Positions 8,595 through 18,441 are shown, numbered from the stretch's first letter. The stretch: DNA of 64,000 nt from Ancylobacter sp. SL191 (GCF_026625645.1 NZ_CP113056.1:1766001-1830000), one strand, 5' to 3'. Notes: a model not told the origin generated them from the sequence alone. Numbers and translations: made by a program.

Positions 8595-9962
8595 TCAGCA
8601 TTCCGGGAGGTTCACCGCGAGGCCGCCGAGCGAGGTTTCCTTGTATTTCGAGGCCATGTCGCGCCCGGTCTCGCGCATGGTGACGATGACCTTGTCGAGC
8701 GAGACGATGTGCGTGCCGTCGCCATGCAGCGCCAGCGAGGCCGCATTGACCGCGCTGATGGCGCCAAAGGCGTTGCGCTCGATGCAGGGCACCTGCACCA
8801 GCCCGCCGATCGGATCGCAGGTCATGCCGAGATGATGCTCCATGCCGATCTCGGCGGCGTTCTCGATCTGCGCATTGCTGCCGCCGAGCGCGGCGGCAAG
8901 GCCTGCCGCCGCCATGGAGCAGGCGACGCCGACCTCGCCCTGGCAGCCGACTTCCGCGCCGGAGATTGAGGCGTTCATCTTGAACAGAGCGCCGATGGCG
9001 GTGGCGGTGAGTAGGAACTGGTGCATCCCGGCGCGGTTCGCGCCCGGACAGTGGTCGCGGTAATAACGCAGCGTCGCCGGAACGACGCCGGCCGCGCCAT
9101 TGGTCGGCGCCGTCACCACGCGCCCGCCGGCGGCGTTCTCCTCATTCACCGCGATGGCGTAGAGGCTCACCCAGTCCATCACCTCATGCGGTGTTTTGGA
9201 GTTCCGGGCGATGAGTGTGTCGCGGATCGCCTTCGCCCGGCGCTTGACCTTCAGCCCGCCCGGCAGCTCGCCGGCGGTTGATATGCCCCGGTCGATGCAG
9301 GCCATCATGGTGTCGATGACGAGATCAAGATGGCGTTCGACCTCCGCCTCCGGGCGGCGCGCCTGCTCATTGGCGCTCATCATCTCGGCGATGGAGAGGC
9401 CGGAACGCTCGCCCTGCACCAGAAGATCGCGGGCGTTGCGGAAAGGGTGGGGAATCGGCACCTCGCCCGAGGCAGCGGCGGGCGCGCCGACTTCCGCCTC
9501 CGGCACCACGAAGCCGCCGCCGATGGAGCACCAGCGTTTCTCGACGAGCAGCGCCCCTGATGCGTCGAACGCGCGGAAGGCCAGCGTGTTGGGATGCTTG
9601 GGCGCGGCGGCATGGCCGTCGAACAGAATGTCGGCCCCGGCCTCGAATGCGATGGTCCGCGTACCGGCGAGAGTGAGGCGCCGTGCGGCCGTCGCCTCGG
9701 CGACGAGCGCGTCGGCGCGGTCGGGGTCGATGCTATGCGGGCGCTCACCGGCCAGGCCGAGGACGACCGCCTTGTCGGTGCCATGCCCCTTGCCGGTCCA
9801 GGCAAGAGAACCGAACAGGGCGGTCTCGACGCGGGTGACCCGCTCAAGCAGGCCGGCCGAGGCTAGGCCATCGGCAAAGGTCGCGGCGGCGACCATCGGC
9901 CCCACCGTGTGCGACGAGGAGGGCCCGATACCGACCTTGAAGAGCTCGAACGCACTGATCAT
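8595..9962 (-). CDS. sdaA: L-serine ammonia-lyase (iron-sulfur, single chain)
   Basis: Converts L-serine to pyruvate and ammonia; a [4Fe-4S] cytoplasmic enzyme. At 455 residues it matches the single-chain bacterial form. The N-terminal signature [20 protein letters not shown] is present. Candidate cluster cysteines are C340 (VGCQGEVG), C382 (MTCDPIGG) and C393 (VPCIERN). The protein ends in Cys455 (NLPEC), matching the C-terminal tail that plugs the active site in the Legionella enzyme. It lies between soxG and the second GlxA regulator, all on one strand with 80-base gaps. It fits as the last step of betaine -> sarcosine -> glycine -> serine -> pyruvate. Confidence 0.93.
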   Translation of the reverse strand: MISAFELFKVGIGPSSSHTVGPMVAAATFADGLASAGLLERVTRVETALFGSLAWTGKGHGTDKAVVLGLAGERPHSIDPDRADALVAEATAARRLTLAGTRTIAFEAGADILFDGHAAAPKHPNTLAFRAFDASGALLVEKRWCSIGGGFVVPEAEVGAPAAASGEVPIPHPFRNARDLLVQGERSGLSIAEMMSANEQARRPEAEVERHLDLVIDTMMACIDRGISTAGELPGGLKVKRRAKAIRDTLIARNSKTPHEVMDWVSLYAIAVNEENAAGGRVVTAPTNGAAGVVPATLRYYRDHCPGANRAGMHQFLLTATAIGALFKMNASISGAEVGCQGEVGVACSMAAAGLAAALGGSNAQIENAAEIGMEHHLGMTCDPIGGLVQVPCIERNAFGAISAVNAASLALHGDGTHIVSLDKVIVTMRETGRDMASKYKETSLGGLAVNLPEC

Positions 9963-10043
9963 CGACGCTGCCGCCCCCGCCTGCCGCTGTCGCGGTCTGT
10001 TCTTGGTATCACGCCCTCAGGACCGGATCGTTGCCGGCCGGCG

Positions 10044-10637
10044 TCAGTTCAGCTCGCGCCGGCCCTCTTCCAGCAGGTCCCACACATAGGGCGCGAAGGA
10101 GCGCCAGACGTCGATGCGGAAGGTCTCCGACCCGGTGCGCGAGAGCACGATCTCCGCCTTGTGGAACAGGGTGCGGGTGCACATGCCGACCGGAAACCGC
10201 ACGAGATCGAGCGGCAGCGGGCAACCCTGGTTGAGCACGAAAGCGGCCTTCGGGCCGGTCAGTTCCAGTCCGACGCTACGCGAGGACACATCGACAAGGG
10301 AGTGCGGCACACCAGCAGTCGCGGCCTCGATGGCGGCCGCGATTGGCGCGGCCTCGGCGCCCGGCGCCAGCAGGATCCAATCGTCCGGTCCCAGCCAAAG
10401 CGCCGAGCGCTGCTCATTGGTGGTGAAACGGCAAGCCTCGCGCGGCAGGGCGACACCGAAGGCGTCGCCCGCCGGACCGATGGCGCCCTCGCGCCCCCGG
10501 AAGGCGAGGCGCGCCGCGGACGGCAGAACCTTGAGCGAGGCCGTGGCCCGGCGGGGCGAGCGTAGGGCGAGCGCGGCGAGCGGATCGGCGGATACGGGCA
10601 TGGTCCGAGTCCCGGTGGGGGAAGAGGTCTCAAGCAT
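10044..10637 (-). CDS. soxG: Sarcosine oxidase gamma subunit
   Basis: Small structural subunit of heterotetrameric sarcosine oxidase. The 197-residue protein shows LWLGPDDWILLAPG, HSLVDVSSRSVGLELTG and FRIDVWRSFAPYVWDLLEEG, typical of SoxG, which resembles part of the GcvT fold. The ATG at 10637 overlaps the end of soxA by 8 bases and has GGGAG about 9 bases upstream, so it is preferred over the internal ATG at 10601. It is the last sox gene, 81 bases before sdaA. Confidence 0.9.
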   Translation of the reverse strand: MLETSSPTGTRTMPVSADPLAALALRSPRRATASLKVLPSAARLAFRGREGAIGPAGDAFGVALPREACRFTTNEQRSALWLGPDDWILLAPGAEAAPIAAAIEAATAGVPHSLVDVSSRSVGLELTGPKAAFVLNQGCPLPLDLVRFPVGMCTRTLFHKAEIVLSRTGSETFRIDVWRSFAPYVWDLLEEGRRELN

Positions 10638-13600
10638 TCAGGCGCTCTCCCTTGGGGTCGTAGAACATCGGCTCGACCACCTCGACCTCGATCACGCTGC
10701 TGGGCATGGGCACGGCGAGCTTCTGCCCGATGCGTCCGCGCCCGCCCTTGATGACCGCGAGAGCGATGGACCGATCGAGCACCGCGCTGTGATAGGCCGA
10801 GGTCACATGGCCGAGCATCGGCACCGGCACCGGTGCGTTTGCGTCAGCGACGACCTGCGCGCCTTCCTCCAGCACGATGGCCGGATTGGTAGTCAGCAGG
10901 CCGACGAGCTGCTTGCGGTCCGGCGCCGACATCGAAGTACGGGCGAGCGAGCGCTTACCGACGAAGTCCTTCTTCGCCTTGCCGACTGCCCAGCCGAGAT
11001 TGACGTCGTCCGGTGTCGCCGTGCCGTCCGTCTCCTGGCCGACAATGATGTAGCCCTTCTCGGCGCGCAGGACATGCATCGTCTCGGTGCCATAGGGCGT
11101 GATGCCGAAGCGCTCGCCGGAGGCGTAGATGGCCTCCCAGATGAAGCGGCCATATTCAGCTGGCACGTTCACCTCGAAGCCGAGTTCACCGGTGAAGGAG
11201 ACGCTGAACAGCCGGGTCGGCACGCCGCAGATATGCCCCTCCCGCACGCTCATATGCGGGAAGGCGTCCTTCGACAGGTCGATCCCCTCGACCAGCGGCT
11301 CCAGCACGGCGCGGGCATTCGGGCCCTGCACGGCGATCACCGCCCATTGCTCGGTGGTGGAGGTGAGCCACACGTCGAGGTCGGGCCACTCGGTCTGGAG
11401 ATAATCCTCCATATGGGCGAGCACGCGCGGTGCGCCGCCGGTCGTGGTGGTGACATGGAAGCGGTCCGGCGCCATGCGGCCGACCACGCCGTCATCCATC
11501 ACGAAGCCATCCTCGCGCAGCATGACGCCGTAGCGCAGCCGGCCGGGCTCAAGCTTGGCCCAGGCGTTGGTGTACATGCGGTTCATGAACTCGGCGGCGT
11601 CCGGGCCGACGATCTCGATCTTGCCGAGGGTCGAGGCGTCGAACATGCCGACCGAAGCGCGCACCGCCTTGCACTCGCGGGCGACGGCGGCGTGTATATC
11701 CTCGCCGGCCTTGGGGAAGTACCAGGCGCGCTTCCACAGGCCGACATCCTCGAAGGCGGCGCCGTGTTCGGCCGCCCAGTCATGGATCGGCGTCTTGCGC
11801 ACCGGATCGAACAGGTCGCCGCGCGCCTCTCCGGCGAAGATGCCGAAGGTGGTGGGGGTGAAGGGCGGGCGGAAGGTGGTCAACCCGATCTGCGGCACCG
11901 GCGTCCCGAGCGCCTCGGACACGATGCCGAGTGCGTTCATGTTGGACGTCTTGCCCTGATCGGTCGCCATACCGGTCGTGGTGTAGCGCTTCACATGCTC
12001 GATGGAGCGCATGCCCTCGCGGGTGGCGAGCTTGATGTCCTTGGAGGTGACATCGTTCTGCCAGTCAACGAAAGCCTTGGCGAAGGCAGGGTTGCGGTTG
12101 TGCGGGGTGGCGCCGATGAAGCCGTCATTGCCGAGGTCCGGCGCTTCGGCCTTGAAGGAGCGGGACGAGGGGCCGTTCACCGGCGTCGCACCGCGCTGCG
12201 GCGAGACGGTGTCGCGCGCCGCCTTGGCCGCGGCCTCACCCGCGGCATAGCCGTCTTCCAGCACGGCGTTGAGCCCATAGACGCCCCGGCACGCACCCGC
12301 GGAACGCTCGCGCTCGACCGAGATGCCCGGCAGATATGACCCCGAGGCGGCGTCCCAAACCAGCTTGCCGCGCGACTGGGAGAACAAATGGAGGCTCGGC
12401 GTGTAGCCGCCCGACATCAGCACCGTGTCGCAGGCAATGGTCTGGGAGCGACCGACCTCGCCGCCGGATACCTTGGCGAGATCGGCGGAGGCGACGCGCA
12501 GACGACCAGACGTGCAAGTGACGACAGTGCCTGGCCGCACATCGATGCCGGCGGCGAGGGCGCGGCTCGGCAGTTCGCCATGAAGCTCTGCGCGCAGATC
12601 CGCCACCGCCGCGATGGTGACACCGGCGGCCTTGAGTTCCAGCGCGGCCCGGTAGCCGGAATCGCAGGCGGTGAAGATCACCGCCCGCTCGCCGGGCTTG
12701 GCACCATAGCGGCTGACATAGGTGCGTCCGGAATCGGCCAGCATCACACCCGGCCGGTCATTGTCGGGGAACACCAGCGGGCGCTCATGCGCACCGGCGG
12801 CGATCACCACCTCGGTCGCCCGCACCTGCCAGAGCCGTTCGCGCGGGAGGTCGCGGTCGGGGGCGGCGAGGTGCTCGCTCACGCGCTCGGCCAGCGCGAT
12901 CATGTTGTGGGGGAAGTAGCCAAAGCCGGTGGTGCGCGGCAGAAGCGTGACGTTTTCATGCTGCGCCAGGGTGGCGAGCGTGTCGGCCAGCCAGGCTTGC
13001 GCCGGCTTGCCCTCAATGGTCGCGCCGACCTCCGCCAGCAACGAGCCGCCGAGTTCCGCCTGCTCGTCGCACAGGATCACCCGCGCGCCGCTCTCCGCCG
13101 CCGCCAGCGCCGCCGCGAGGCCGGCCGGGCCGGCGCCGACGACCAGAACGTCGCAGAAGGCGTAGTTCTGGGTGTAGCGATCCGGGTCGGGCAGGGTAGG
13201 TGCCTTGCCGAGGCCCGCCATGGCGCGGATCTTCGGCTCGTAGAAGCGCTTCCACGCCCCCGCCGGCCACATGAAGGTCTTGTAGTAGAAGCCGGCCGGA
13301 AGGAACGGCGCTGCGAGATCATTGATCGCGCCGGCATCGAAGGCAAGCGTCGGCCAGCGGTTCTGGCTCTCCGCCTTCAGCCCCTCATAGATTTCCACCT
13401 GCGTCGCGCGCAGGTTCGGGGCGGTGCGGGCGCTGTCGCGGGCGACATCGACCAGCGCGTTCGGCTCGTCCGAACCCGCCGAGATGATGCCGCGCGGGCG
13501 GTGATATTTGAAGGACCGGCCGATGAGATGCACGCCATTGGCGATCAGCGCCGAGGCAAGCGTATCGCCCTTGTAGCCGCTATAGGTCTTGCCATCGAAG

Positions 13601-13665
13601 CGGAACGAGACGGGGGCGGCGCGGTCGATGCGCCCGCCGGACGGGGTGCGGAAGCGGTTGGTCAT
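10630..13665 (-). CDS. soxA: Sarcosine oxidase alpha subunit
   Basis: Largest subunit (1011 residues) of heterotetrameric sarcosine oxidase, which oxidatively demethylates sarcosine to glycine and transfers the one-carbon unit to tetrahydrofolate, giving 5,10-methylene-THF and H2O2. In order: a small N-terminal [2Fe-2S]-like fold (RFDGKTYSGYKGDTLASALI); a dinucleotide-binding domain (DVLVVGAGPAGLAAALAAAE near residue 173); CDTVLMSGGYTPSLHLFSQS; and from about residue 600 a GcvT-like THF-binding domain (FDASTLGKIEIVGPDAAEFM, YGTETMHVLRAEKGYIIVGQ). Stop and start overlap soxD upstream (ATGA) and soxG downstream, marking a tight operon. Confidence 0.94.
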   Translation of the reverse strand: MTNRFRTPSGGRIDRAAPVSFRFDGKTYSGYKGDTLASALIANGVHLIGRSFKYHRPRGIISAGSDEPNALVDVARDSARTAPNLRATQVEIYEGLKAESQNRWPTLAFDAGAINDLAAPFLPAGFYYKTFMWPAGAWKRFYEPKIRAMAGLGKAPTLPDPDRYTQNYAFCDVLVVGAGPAGLAAALAAAESGARVILCDEQAELGGSLLAEVGATIEGKPAQAWLADTLATLAQHENVTLLPRTTGFGYFPHNMIALAERVSEHLAAPDRDLPRERLWQVRATEVVIAAGAHERPLVFPDNDRPGVMLADSGRTYVSRYGAKPGERAVIFTACDSGYRAALELKAAGVTIAAVADLRAELHGELPSRALAAGIDVRPGTVVTCTSGRLRVASADLAKVSGGEVGRSQTIACDTVLMSGGYTPSLHLFSQSRGKLVWDAASGSYLPGISVERERSAGACRGVYGLNAVLEDGYAAGEAAAKAARDTVSPQRGATPVNGPSSRSFKAEAPDLGNDGFIGATPHNRNPAFAKAFVDWQNDVTSKDIKLATREGMRSIEHVKRYTTTGMATDQGKTSNMNALGIVSEALGTPVPQIGLTTFRPPFTPTTFGIFAGEARGDLFDPVRKTPIHDWAAEHGAAFEDVGLWKRAWYFPKAGEDIHAAVARECKAVRASVGMFDASTLGKIEIVGPDAAEFMNRMYTNAWAKLEPGRLRYGVMLREDGFVMDDGVVGRMAPDRFHVTTTTGGAPRVLAHMEDYLQTEWPDLDVWLTSTTEQWAVIAVQGPNARAVLEPLVEGIDLSKDAFPHMSVREGHICGVPTRLFSVSFTGELGFEVNVPAEYGRFIWEAIYASGERFGITPYGTETMHVLRAEKGYIIVGQETDGTATPDDVNLGWAVGKAKKDFVGKRSLARTSMSAPDRKQLVGLLTTNPAIVLEEGAQVVADANAPVPVPMLGHVTSAYHSAVLDRSIALAVIKGGRGRIGQKLAVPMPSSVIEVEVVEPMFYDPKGERLNA

Positions 13666-13955
13666 TTCGCCTGATCTCCCGCGCTATCCGGGCACGTTTC
13701 GCCGGCTTTGTAGGTGACGACGAAGAAGTCGCTCACCGTGTCGCGCACGGCATTGAAGAAGCGGCCGCAGCCATGGACGTGGCGCCAGCGTTCGGCGTGC
13801 AGGCCCTTGGGGTTGGTGCGGTTGTAGAGGAAATCGGCCCATTCCTCGTCGGAGAGGGTGGACGGGTCGGCCGGGCGGGCGATGTGGGCCTCGCCGCCAT
13901 AGCGGAATTCCAGCTCGGGCCGGGCGCCGCACCAGGGACAGGTGATGATGAGCAT
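13662..13955 (-). CDS. soxD: Sarcosine oxidase delta subunit
   Basis: Zinc-binding small subunit (97 residues) of sarcosine oxidase. Ligands match the family exactly: C6 and C9 (TCPWCG), H59 and C63 (HVHGCGRFF). The DEEWADFLYNRTNPKGLHAE block is the family signature. Its ATG at 13955 lies 11 bases after soxB, and its end overlaps soxA by four bases. Confidence 0.93.
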   Translation of the reverse strand: MLIITCPWCGARPELEFRYGGEAHIARPADPSTLSDEEWADFLYNRTNPKGLHAERWRHVHGCGRFFNAVRDTVSDFFVVTYKAGETCPDSAGDQAK

Positions 13956-13966
13956 CGCGTCCTCGC

Positions 13967-15232
13967 TCAGTGCGCGACGGCGGCCGCGGCCGCCTCGTCG
14001 ATCAGGAAGCCGTCGCGGAACCGCTCCAGCGTGAAGGGGGCGTTGATCGGGTGCGGCGCGTCTTTCGCGATGGTGTGAGCGAAGACATTGCCGGACCCCG
14101 GCGTCGCCTTGAAGCCGCCCGTGCCCCAGCCGCAATTCACATAAAGGCCGGGCACCGGCGTCTTGGCGATGATGGGCGAACGGTCCGGTGTCACATCGAC
14201 GATACCGCCCCAGTTGCGCAGCATGCGCAGGCGGCGGAACTGCGGAACGAGCTCGCAGATGGCGTCGAGCGTGTGGGTGGTGATGTGCAGCGCGCCGCGC
14301 TGGGAATAGGAGGTGTAGGCGTCCGTGCCGGCGCCGATGACCATTTCGCCCTTGTCGGACTGCGAGATATAGGCGTGGATGGTGTTGCTCATGACGACCG
14401 TCGGGAAAGCCGGCTTTACCGGCTCCGACACCAGGGCCTGCAGCGGGTAGCTCTCCAGCGGCATGCGCAGGCCGGCCATCGCCATCACCACGCTGGTGTG
14501 GCCGGCGGCGGAGACGCCGATCTTCTTTGCCTTGATGAAACCCCGCGAGGTCTCGACGCCTTCCACCGCACCATCGACGCCGCGCCGGATGCCGGTGACT
14601 TCGCAGTTCTGGATGATGTCGACGCCGCGCGAATCCGCCGCGCGGGCGAAGCCCCAGGCCACCGCGTCGTGCCGCGCCGTGCCGCCGCGCCGCTGCAGCG
14701 CGCCACCAAGGATCGGGTAGCGCATGGAGGAGATATTCAGCGGCGGGCAGAATTCCTTGCACTGCTCGGCGGTGAGCCACTCATTATCGACCCCGTTCAG
14801 CCTGTTGGCATGAACATGGCGCTTGAAGCTCTGCACGTCATGGATGTTGTGGGCGAGCATGAGCACGCCGCGCGCCGAATACATCACGTTGTAGTTCAGA
14901 TCCTGCGACAGGCCTTCCCACAGCTTCACTGAATGCTCGTAGAGCGCGGCGCTCTCGTCGAAGAGGTAGTTGGAGCGCACGATCGTGGTGTTGCGGCCGG
15001 TATTGCCGCCGCCCAGCCAGCCGCGCTCCAGCACCGCGACGCGGGTGATGCCGTGCTCCTTGGCGAGGTAATAGGCCGCCGCAAGGCCATGGCCGCCGGC
15101 GCCGATGATGATGACGTCGTATTCCGACTTGGGCTCGGGATTGCGCCATTGGGGCTGCCAGCTCTTGTGGCCGCCGAGGGCGCGGCGGAAGAGTTCGAGG
15201 CCGGAGAATTTCTGCAAATTTGCCTCCGACAT
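13967..15232 (-). CDS. soxB: Sarcosine oxidase beta subunit
   Basis: Catalytic subunit (421 residues) that oxidises sarcosine at a non-covalent FAD and carries covalent FMN. Visible: FAD-binding [20 protein letters not shown] (39-58), the [15 protein letters not shown] block, and [19 protein letters not shown] with His188 as the expected FMN attachment site. The C-terminal block [16 protein letters not shown] is the second FAD-contact motif. The frame is open to 15457; ATG 15232 is chosen because it puts the FAD motif at the family's usual distance, though no strong SD is seen (ATG 15259 is the alternative). It is the first gene of soxBDAG, and two ATGCGACA repeats lie about 85-100 bases upstream. 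Confidence 0.93.
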   Translation of the reverse strand: MSEANLQKFSGLELFRRALGGHKSWQPQWRNPEPKSEYDVIIIGAGGHGLAAAYYLAKEHGITRVAVLERGWLGGGNTGRNTTIVRSNYLFDESAALYEHSVKLWEGLSQDLNYNVMYSARGVLMLAHNIHDVQSFKRHVHANRLNGVDNEWLTAEQCKEFCPPLNISSMRYPILGGALQRRGGTARHDAVAWGFARAADSRGVDIIQNCEVTGIRRGVDGAVEGVETSRGFIKAKKIGVSAAGHTSVVMAMAGLRMPLESYPLQALVSEPVKPAFPTVVMSNTIHAYISQSDKGEMVIGAGTDAYTSYSQRGALHITTHTLDAICELVPQFRRLRMLRNWGGIVDVTPDRSPIIAKTPVPGLYVNCGWGTGGFKATPGSGNVFAHTIAKDAPHPINAPFTLERFRDGFLIDEAAAAAVAH

Positions 15233-15314
15233 GACGTCGTCTGACCGATGATGCTCCATGGTCGCGCGCTGGCTCGAAACAGGCGAGCATTGTTTCGGCG
15301 CAGTCGTTGAACAG

Positions 15315-15334
15315 ATGCGACACGAGATGCGACA
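15315..15334 (-). promoter_or_regulatory. Twin ATGCGACA repeats upstream of soxB
   Basis: ATGCGACA occurs twice 12 bases apart (15315-15322 and 15327-15334), about 85-100 bases upstream of soxB. The same octamer lies in the repeat pair upstream of gbcA. It is a candidate site for a GbdR-like activator shared by the betaine genes. Confidence 0.35.
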
Positions 15335-15456
15335 GCCGGTGCCGAGAGGGCGCCCGAAGCTGATCACGCGGAGGTTATCGGCGGCGCCGGCTTTTCCTTG
15401 CGGAAGCCATGATGCGTGCCTACCTCCGAAGCGACTCTTTGAGAACAGGATCCACA

Positions 15457-16281
15457 ATGTTCAACAGCGGCAGCTTCGACGCCAAGCGCCTTCTCGACCA
15501 GTTCCTTTCCCCGCAGACCGGCGCCGGCGGCGTGCCCGCCCCCACCGGTGGCACCGCGCCGACCGGCGGGTTCCTTGGCAGCTTGTCCGGCGTTGCCAGC
15601 GCGCTTGGCCAAAAGGGTGGCAGCGGCGGTGATTTGCTGAGCCAGGCCAAGGGCTATTTGTCGAATAATGGCGGCTCGCTCGCCTCGGGCGCGGCGGCCG
15701 GTGCGCTGGTCTCACTGGTGCTCGGCAACAAGTCCGGCCGCAAGGTGGCGAAGAAAGCCGTGGCTCTCGGCGGCCTCGCCCTCGTCGGAACCCTCGCCTA
15801 CAAGGCCTATCAGAACTATCAGCAGGGCGGGCAGCCGCAGCAGGCGGCAACGCCGCTTCCCACCCATGGCGCCAGCCTGCCGCCGCCGGACTCACCCTTT
15901 AACCCCGCGCAGGCCGACCGCACGCAACTCCCGCTGACCCTGCTGCGTACGATGATCGCCGCGTCGCTCGCCGACGGGCATATCGACGAACAGGAGCGGG
16001 TGGCCATCACCGGCAAGCTGAACGATCACGGAGCCCAGCTTGACGAGGCCGAGCGGTTTCTCACCGCTGAGCTGGCCAATCCTGCGACGGTTGAGACGCT
16101 TGCGCGCGAGGTCACCACGCCGGAAGAGGCCGCCGAGGTCTATCTCACGGCGCTGCTCGCCATCGAGGCGGATACCAGCTCGGAGCGCGCCTTCCTCGCC
16201 CGGCTGGGCATGGCTCTGAAGCTCGATCCTGCCTTGACGCCGCATCTTGAGGCCGCGGCCCGCTCGGCCAAGCAGGGCTGA
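15457..16281 (+). CDS. DUF533 / YebE-like TerB-fold membrane protein
   Basis: 274-residue protein with DUF533, the family of the E. coli inner-membrane protein YebE. It opens [18 protein letters not shown] and has a Gly/Ser-rich stretch with [21 protein letters not shown] hydrophobic segment lies near residues 78-120 ([12 protein letters not shown]..., [16 protein letters not shown]). The C-terminal TerB-like helical domain has [19 protein letters not shown] and [20 protein letters not shown] with acidic residues of the metal-binding type. ATG 15457 has AGGA 7 bases upstream. It is divergent from soxB. The function of DUF533 is unknown. Confidence 0.82.
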   Translation: MFNSGSFDAKRLLDQFLSPQTGAGGVPAPTGGTAPTGGFLGSLSGVASALGQKGGSGGDLLSQAKGYLSNNGGSLASGAAAGALVSLVLGNKSGRKVAKKAVALGGLALVGTLAYKAYQNYQQGGQPQQAATPLPTHGASLPPPDSPFNPAQADRTQLPLTLLRTMIAASLADGHIDEQERVAITGKLNDHGAQLDEAERFLTAELANPATVETLAREVTTPEEAAEVYLTALLAIEADTSSERAFLARLGMALKLDPALTPHLEAAARSAKQG

Positions 16282-16352
16282 GGCGCGTTCGCGAAGCGTT
16301 AAGGTTAAGCGCTCCTTAAAGTTTCGCTGCGATTCTGCCGCCCAACGACGTC

Positions 16353-16372
16353 TGCCGGAGATATCTCCGGCA
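16353..16372. promoter_or_regulatory. 20-bp perfect palindrome in the porin leader
   Basis: TGCCGGAGATATCTCCGGCA is perfectly symmetric and ends 16 bases before the ATG of the outer-membrane protein gene. It could be a dimer-protein operator or a 5'-UTR hairpin near the ribosome site. Confidence 0.4.
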
Positions 16373-16388
16373 CCGCGGGAGTGGGTGT

Positions 16389-17081
16389 ATGCGTAATGTC
16401 GGGGCTCTGTGCGCAGCAGCGAGGGTGACCGCCCGAGCCGTCGGCATCTTGTTGCTGATGAGTACGGGCGTTTATGCCGCTGATCTTGGCACGGAGGCTG
16501 ACGATCTACTCGCGAAAGCGCCCGTGATCGACGACGAGAGCGGCTGGTATCTGCGCGGCGACATCGGATACGTCATCAATGAAGTGCCGGACGGGTCGCA
16601 GCTCGATTTCGCACCCGCGACGGCGCACCACATCGACGATTCCTGGCTGATCGGCCTTGGTATCGGCGCGCGTCTGAGCGACTGGCTCCGTGTCGATCTT
16701 ACCGCGGATTATCGGGGCCAGGCGGCGACAAGCACGGGCGATCTGAGCGCCGATTTCAGCGCCGCAACGGCGTTGGCCAATGTCTATATCGACCTCGGCA
16801 CCTGGAAGGGCATCACGCCCTATGTCGGTGCCGGCGTCGGCGCCGGCTATGTCTCGCTCGCCGATATCGAGTGGCTCGGCGCCAATATTGGCGACCGGGA
16901 TGGCTGGGGGCTTGCCTGGGCGCTGATGGCGGGTGTCTCGGTAGATGTCGCGCCGCGTTGGCAGGTCGATGTCGGCTACCGGTATCTCAGCCTCGAGAAT
17001 ATTGACCTCGGCGCCGCTCTCCCCGACATGCAGCAGGATGCTCACGAGATCAGGCTCGGCGCCCGCTACATGCTGGACTGA
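16389..17081 (+). CDS. Outer-membrane beta-barrel protein (Omp25/Omp31-like)
   Basis: 230-residue outer-membrane protein. A signal peptide covers about residues 1-30 (VGILLLMSTGVYA before ADLG). The mature part opens SGWYLRGDIGYVINE, a typical first beta strand. Alternating strands follow: WLIGLGIGARLSDWLRVDLTA, ATALANVYIDLGTWKGITPY and VGAGVGAGYVS. It ends in DAHEIRLGARYML-D. This is the porin-like family common in Rhizobiales (Omp25/RopB). It probably sits as an 8-strand barrel; no transport substrate can be inferred. A perfect palindrome lies in its leader. Confidence 0.85.
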   Translation: MRNVGALCAAARVTARAVGILLLMSTGVYAADLGTEADDLLAKAPVIDDESGWYLRGDIGYVINEVPDGSQLDFAPATAHHIDDSWLIGLGIGARLSDWLRVDLTADYRGQAATSTGDLSADFSAATALANVYIDLGTWKGITPYVGAGVGAGYVSLADIEWLGANIGDRDGWGLAWALMAGVSVDVAPRWQVDVGYRYLSLENIDLGAALPDMQQDAHEIRLGARYMLD

Positions 17082-17192
17082 CGGGTCAGGGCACGGTCGA
17101 GTGCCTCCTCTGGCCGAACCTTTTCCCCGGCGATGCCCTTTTGACCGCTGAATGCGGATGCGGGCGAAGCTAAAAATCCGCTTGCGCGATGA

Positions 17193-17256
17193 GGGGGGCG
17201 GGAGTACATCCCCGCTCGGGCTACCCTTCCCCACCGAAGGGCACCCATCTGGAAGG
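17193..17256 (+). ncRNA. serC leader RNA (probable), final stem over the serC ribosome site
   Basis: A serC leader motif is known upstream of serC-serA in Alphaproteobacteria, with its last stem covering the ribosome-binding site. Here hairpin 1 pairs 17196-17202 with 17211-17217 around loop AGTACATC. CCTTCC (17225-17230) is complementary to the serC SD GGAAGG (17251-17256). An alternative pairing, CCCTTC (17224-17229) with GAAGGG (17236-17241), excludes the SD pairing, so the element could switch. A covariance-model search was not possible. Confidence 0.6.
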
Positions 17257-17265
17257 ATGGCTAAA

Positions 17266-18441
17266 ATGACGATGAACGCTCTGCCGGCGGCGAAGCCGGC
17301 CAATCCCAATTTTTCGTCTGGTCCCTGCGCCAAGCGTCCTGGTTGGACGCTGGAGGCCTTGAGCGATGCTCCGCTCGGCCGCTCGCACCGCGCCAAGGTC
17401 GGTAAGACCAAGCTGAAGCTTGCGATAGACCTCACCCGCGACGTTCTGCAGATCCCCGCCGACTATCGCATCGGCATTGTGCCGGCGTCCGATACCGGCG
17501 CGGTCGAGATGGCGCTTTGGTCTCTGCTCGGCGCCCGCCCGGTCGATCTGCTCGCCTGGGAAAGCTTCGGTGAAGGCTGGGTGACGGACGTCGTCAAGCA
17601 GCTCAAGCTCAAGGATGCCCGCGTCCTCAAGGCCGGCTATGGCGACCTGCCGAACCTTGCCGAAGTTAATTTCGACCATGACGTGGTCTTCACCTGGAAC
17701 GGGACGACCTCCGGCGTGCGCGTTCCGAATGGCGACTGGATCGCTGCCGACCGTCAGGGCCTGACCATCTGCGACGCGACCTCGGCCGCCTTCGCGCAGG
17801 AACTCGACTGGGCCAAGCTCGATGTCGTCACCTATTCCTGGCAGAAGGTGCTGGGTGGTGAGGCCGCGCATGGCATGCTCATCCTCTCGCCGCGTGCGGT
17901 CGAGCGTCTTCAGAGCTACGTGCCGGCCTGGCCGCTGCCGAAGATCTTCCGCCTGACGTCGGGCGGCAAGCTGATCGAAGGCATCTTCCAGGGCGAGACG
18001 ATCAACACCCCGTCCATGCTCTGTGTCGAGGACTATGTCGACGCGCTGAACTGGGCCAAGTCGGTTGGCGGGCTCGAGGGCCTCGTTGCCCGCTCGAACG
18101 CCAATTTCAAGGTGCTGGCCGACTGGGTCGCGAAGACCGACTGGGTCGACTTCCTCGCCAAGGAGCCGGCGACGCGCTCCAACACCTCTGTCTGCCTCGT
18201 TGTGGCCGATCCCGAGGTGAAGGCGCTCCCCGCCGATGCGCAGGAGGCCTTCGCCAAGGCGCTCGCCGCCGTGCTGGAGAAGGCGGGCGTGGCCTATGAC
18301 ATCGGCGCTTACCGCGATGCACCCGCGGGCCTGCGCATTTGGGCCGGTGCGACCGTCGAGGCGTCCGATCTTGCGGCGCTGCTGCCCTGGCTCGACTGGG
18401 CCTATGCCGAAGCGAAGGTTGGCCTGAAAAAGGCCGCCTGA
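17266..18441 (+). CDS. serC: Phosphoserine transaminase
   Basis: PLP enzyme of serine biosynthesis: 3-phosphohydroxypyruvate plus glutamate to phosphoserine plus 2-oxoglutarate. At 391 residues it belongs to the alphaproteobacterial-type SerC. Visible: [15 protein letters not shown] at the N-terminus, [20 protein letters not shown], and the PLP-lysine region [20 protein letters not shown]. The ATG at 17266 was chosen because GGAAGG lies 9 bases upstream; the ATG at 17257 is too close to it. It precedes serA with a 217-base gap and is probably controlled by the leader RNA. Confidence 0.92.
   Translation: MTMNALPAAKPANPNFSSGPCAKRPGWTLEALSDAPLGRSHRAKVGKTKLKLAIDLTRDVLQIPADYRIGIVPASDTGAVEMALWSLLGARPVDLLAWESFGEGWVTDVVKQLKLKDARVLKAGYGDLPNLAEVNFDHDVVFTWNGTTSGVRVPNGDWIAADRQGLTICDATSAAFAQELDWAKLDVVTYSWQKVLGGEAAHGMLILSPRAVERLQSYVPAWPLPKIFRLTSGGKLIEGIFQGETINTPSMLCVEDYVDALNWAKSVGGLEGLVARSNANFKVLADWVAKTDWVDFLAKEPATRSNTSVCLVVADPEVKALPADAQEAFAKALAAVLEKAGVAYDIGAYRDAPAGLRIWAGATVEASDLAALLPWLDWAYAEAKVGLKKAA

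Noticed and set aside
10114..12339. 741-codon open frame on the plus strand opposite soxA
   Set aside because: It is antisense to a certain gene in a codon-phase-linked frame and is full of Arg/His/Gly low-complexity sequence with no family motif. This is a GC-bias shadow.
15214..15223. GCAAATTTGC, matching the palindrome core before the second GlxA regulator
   Set aside because: It lies within the first codons of soxB (EANLQ) and is well explained by coding; too short to call an operator.
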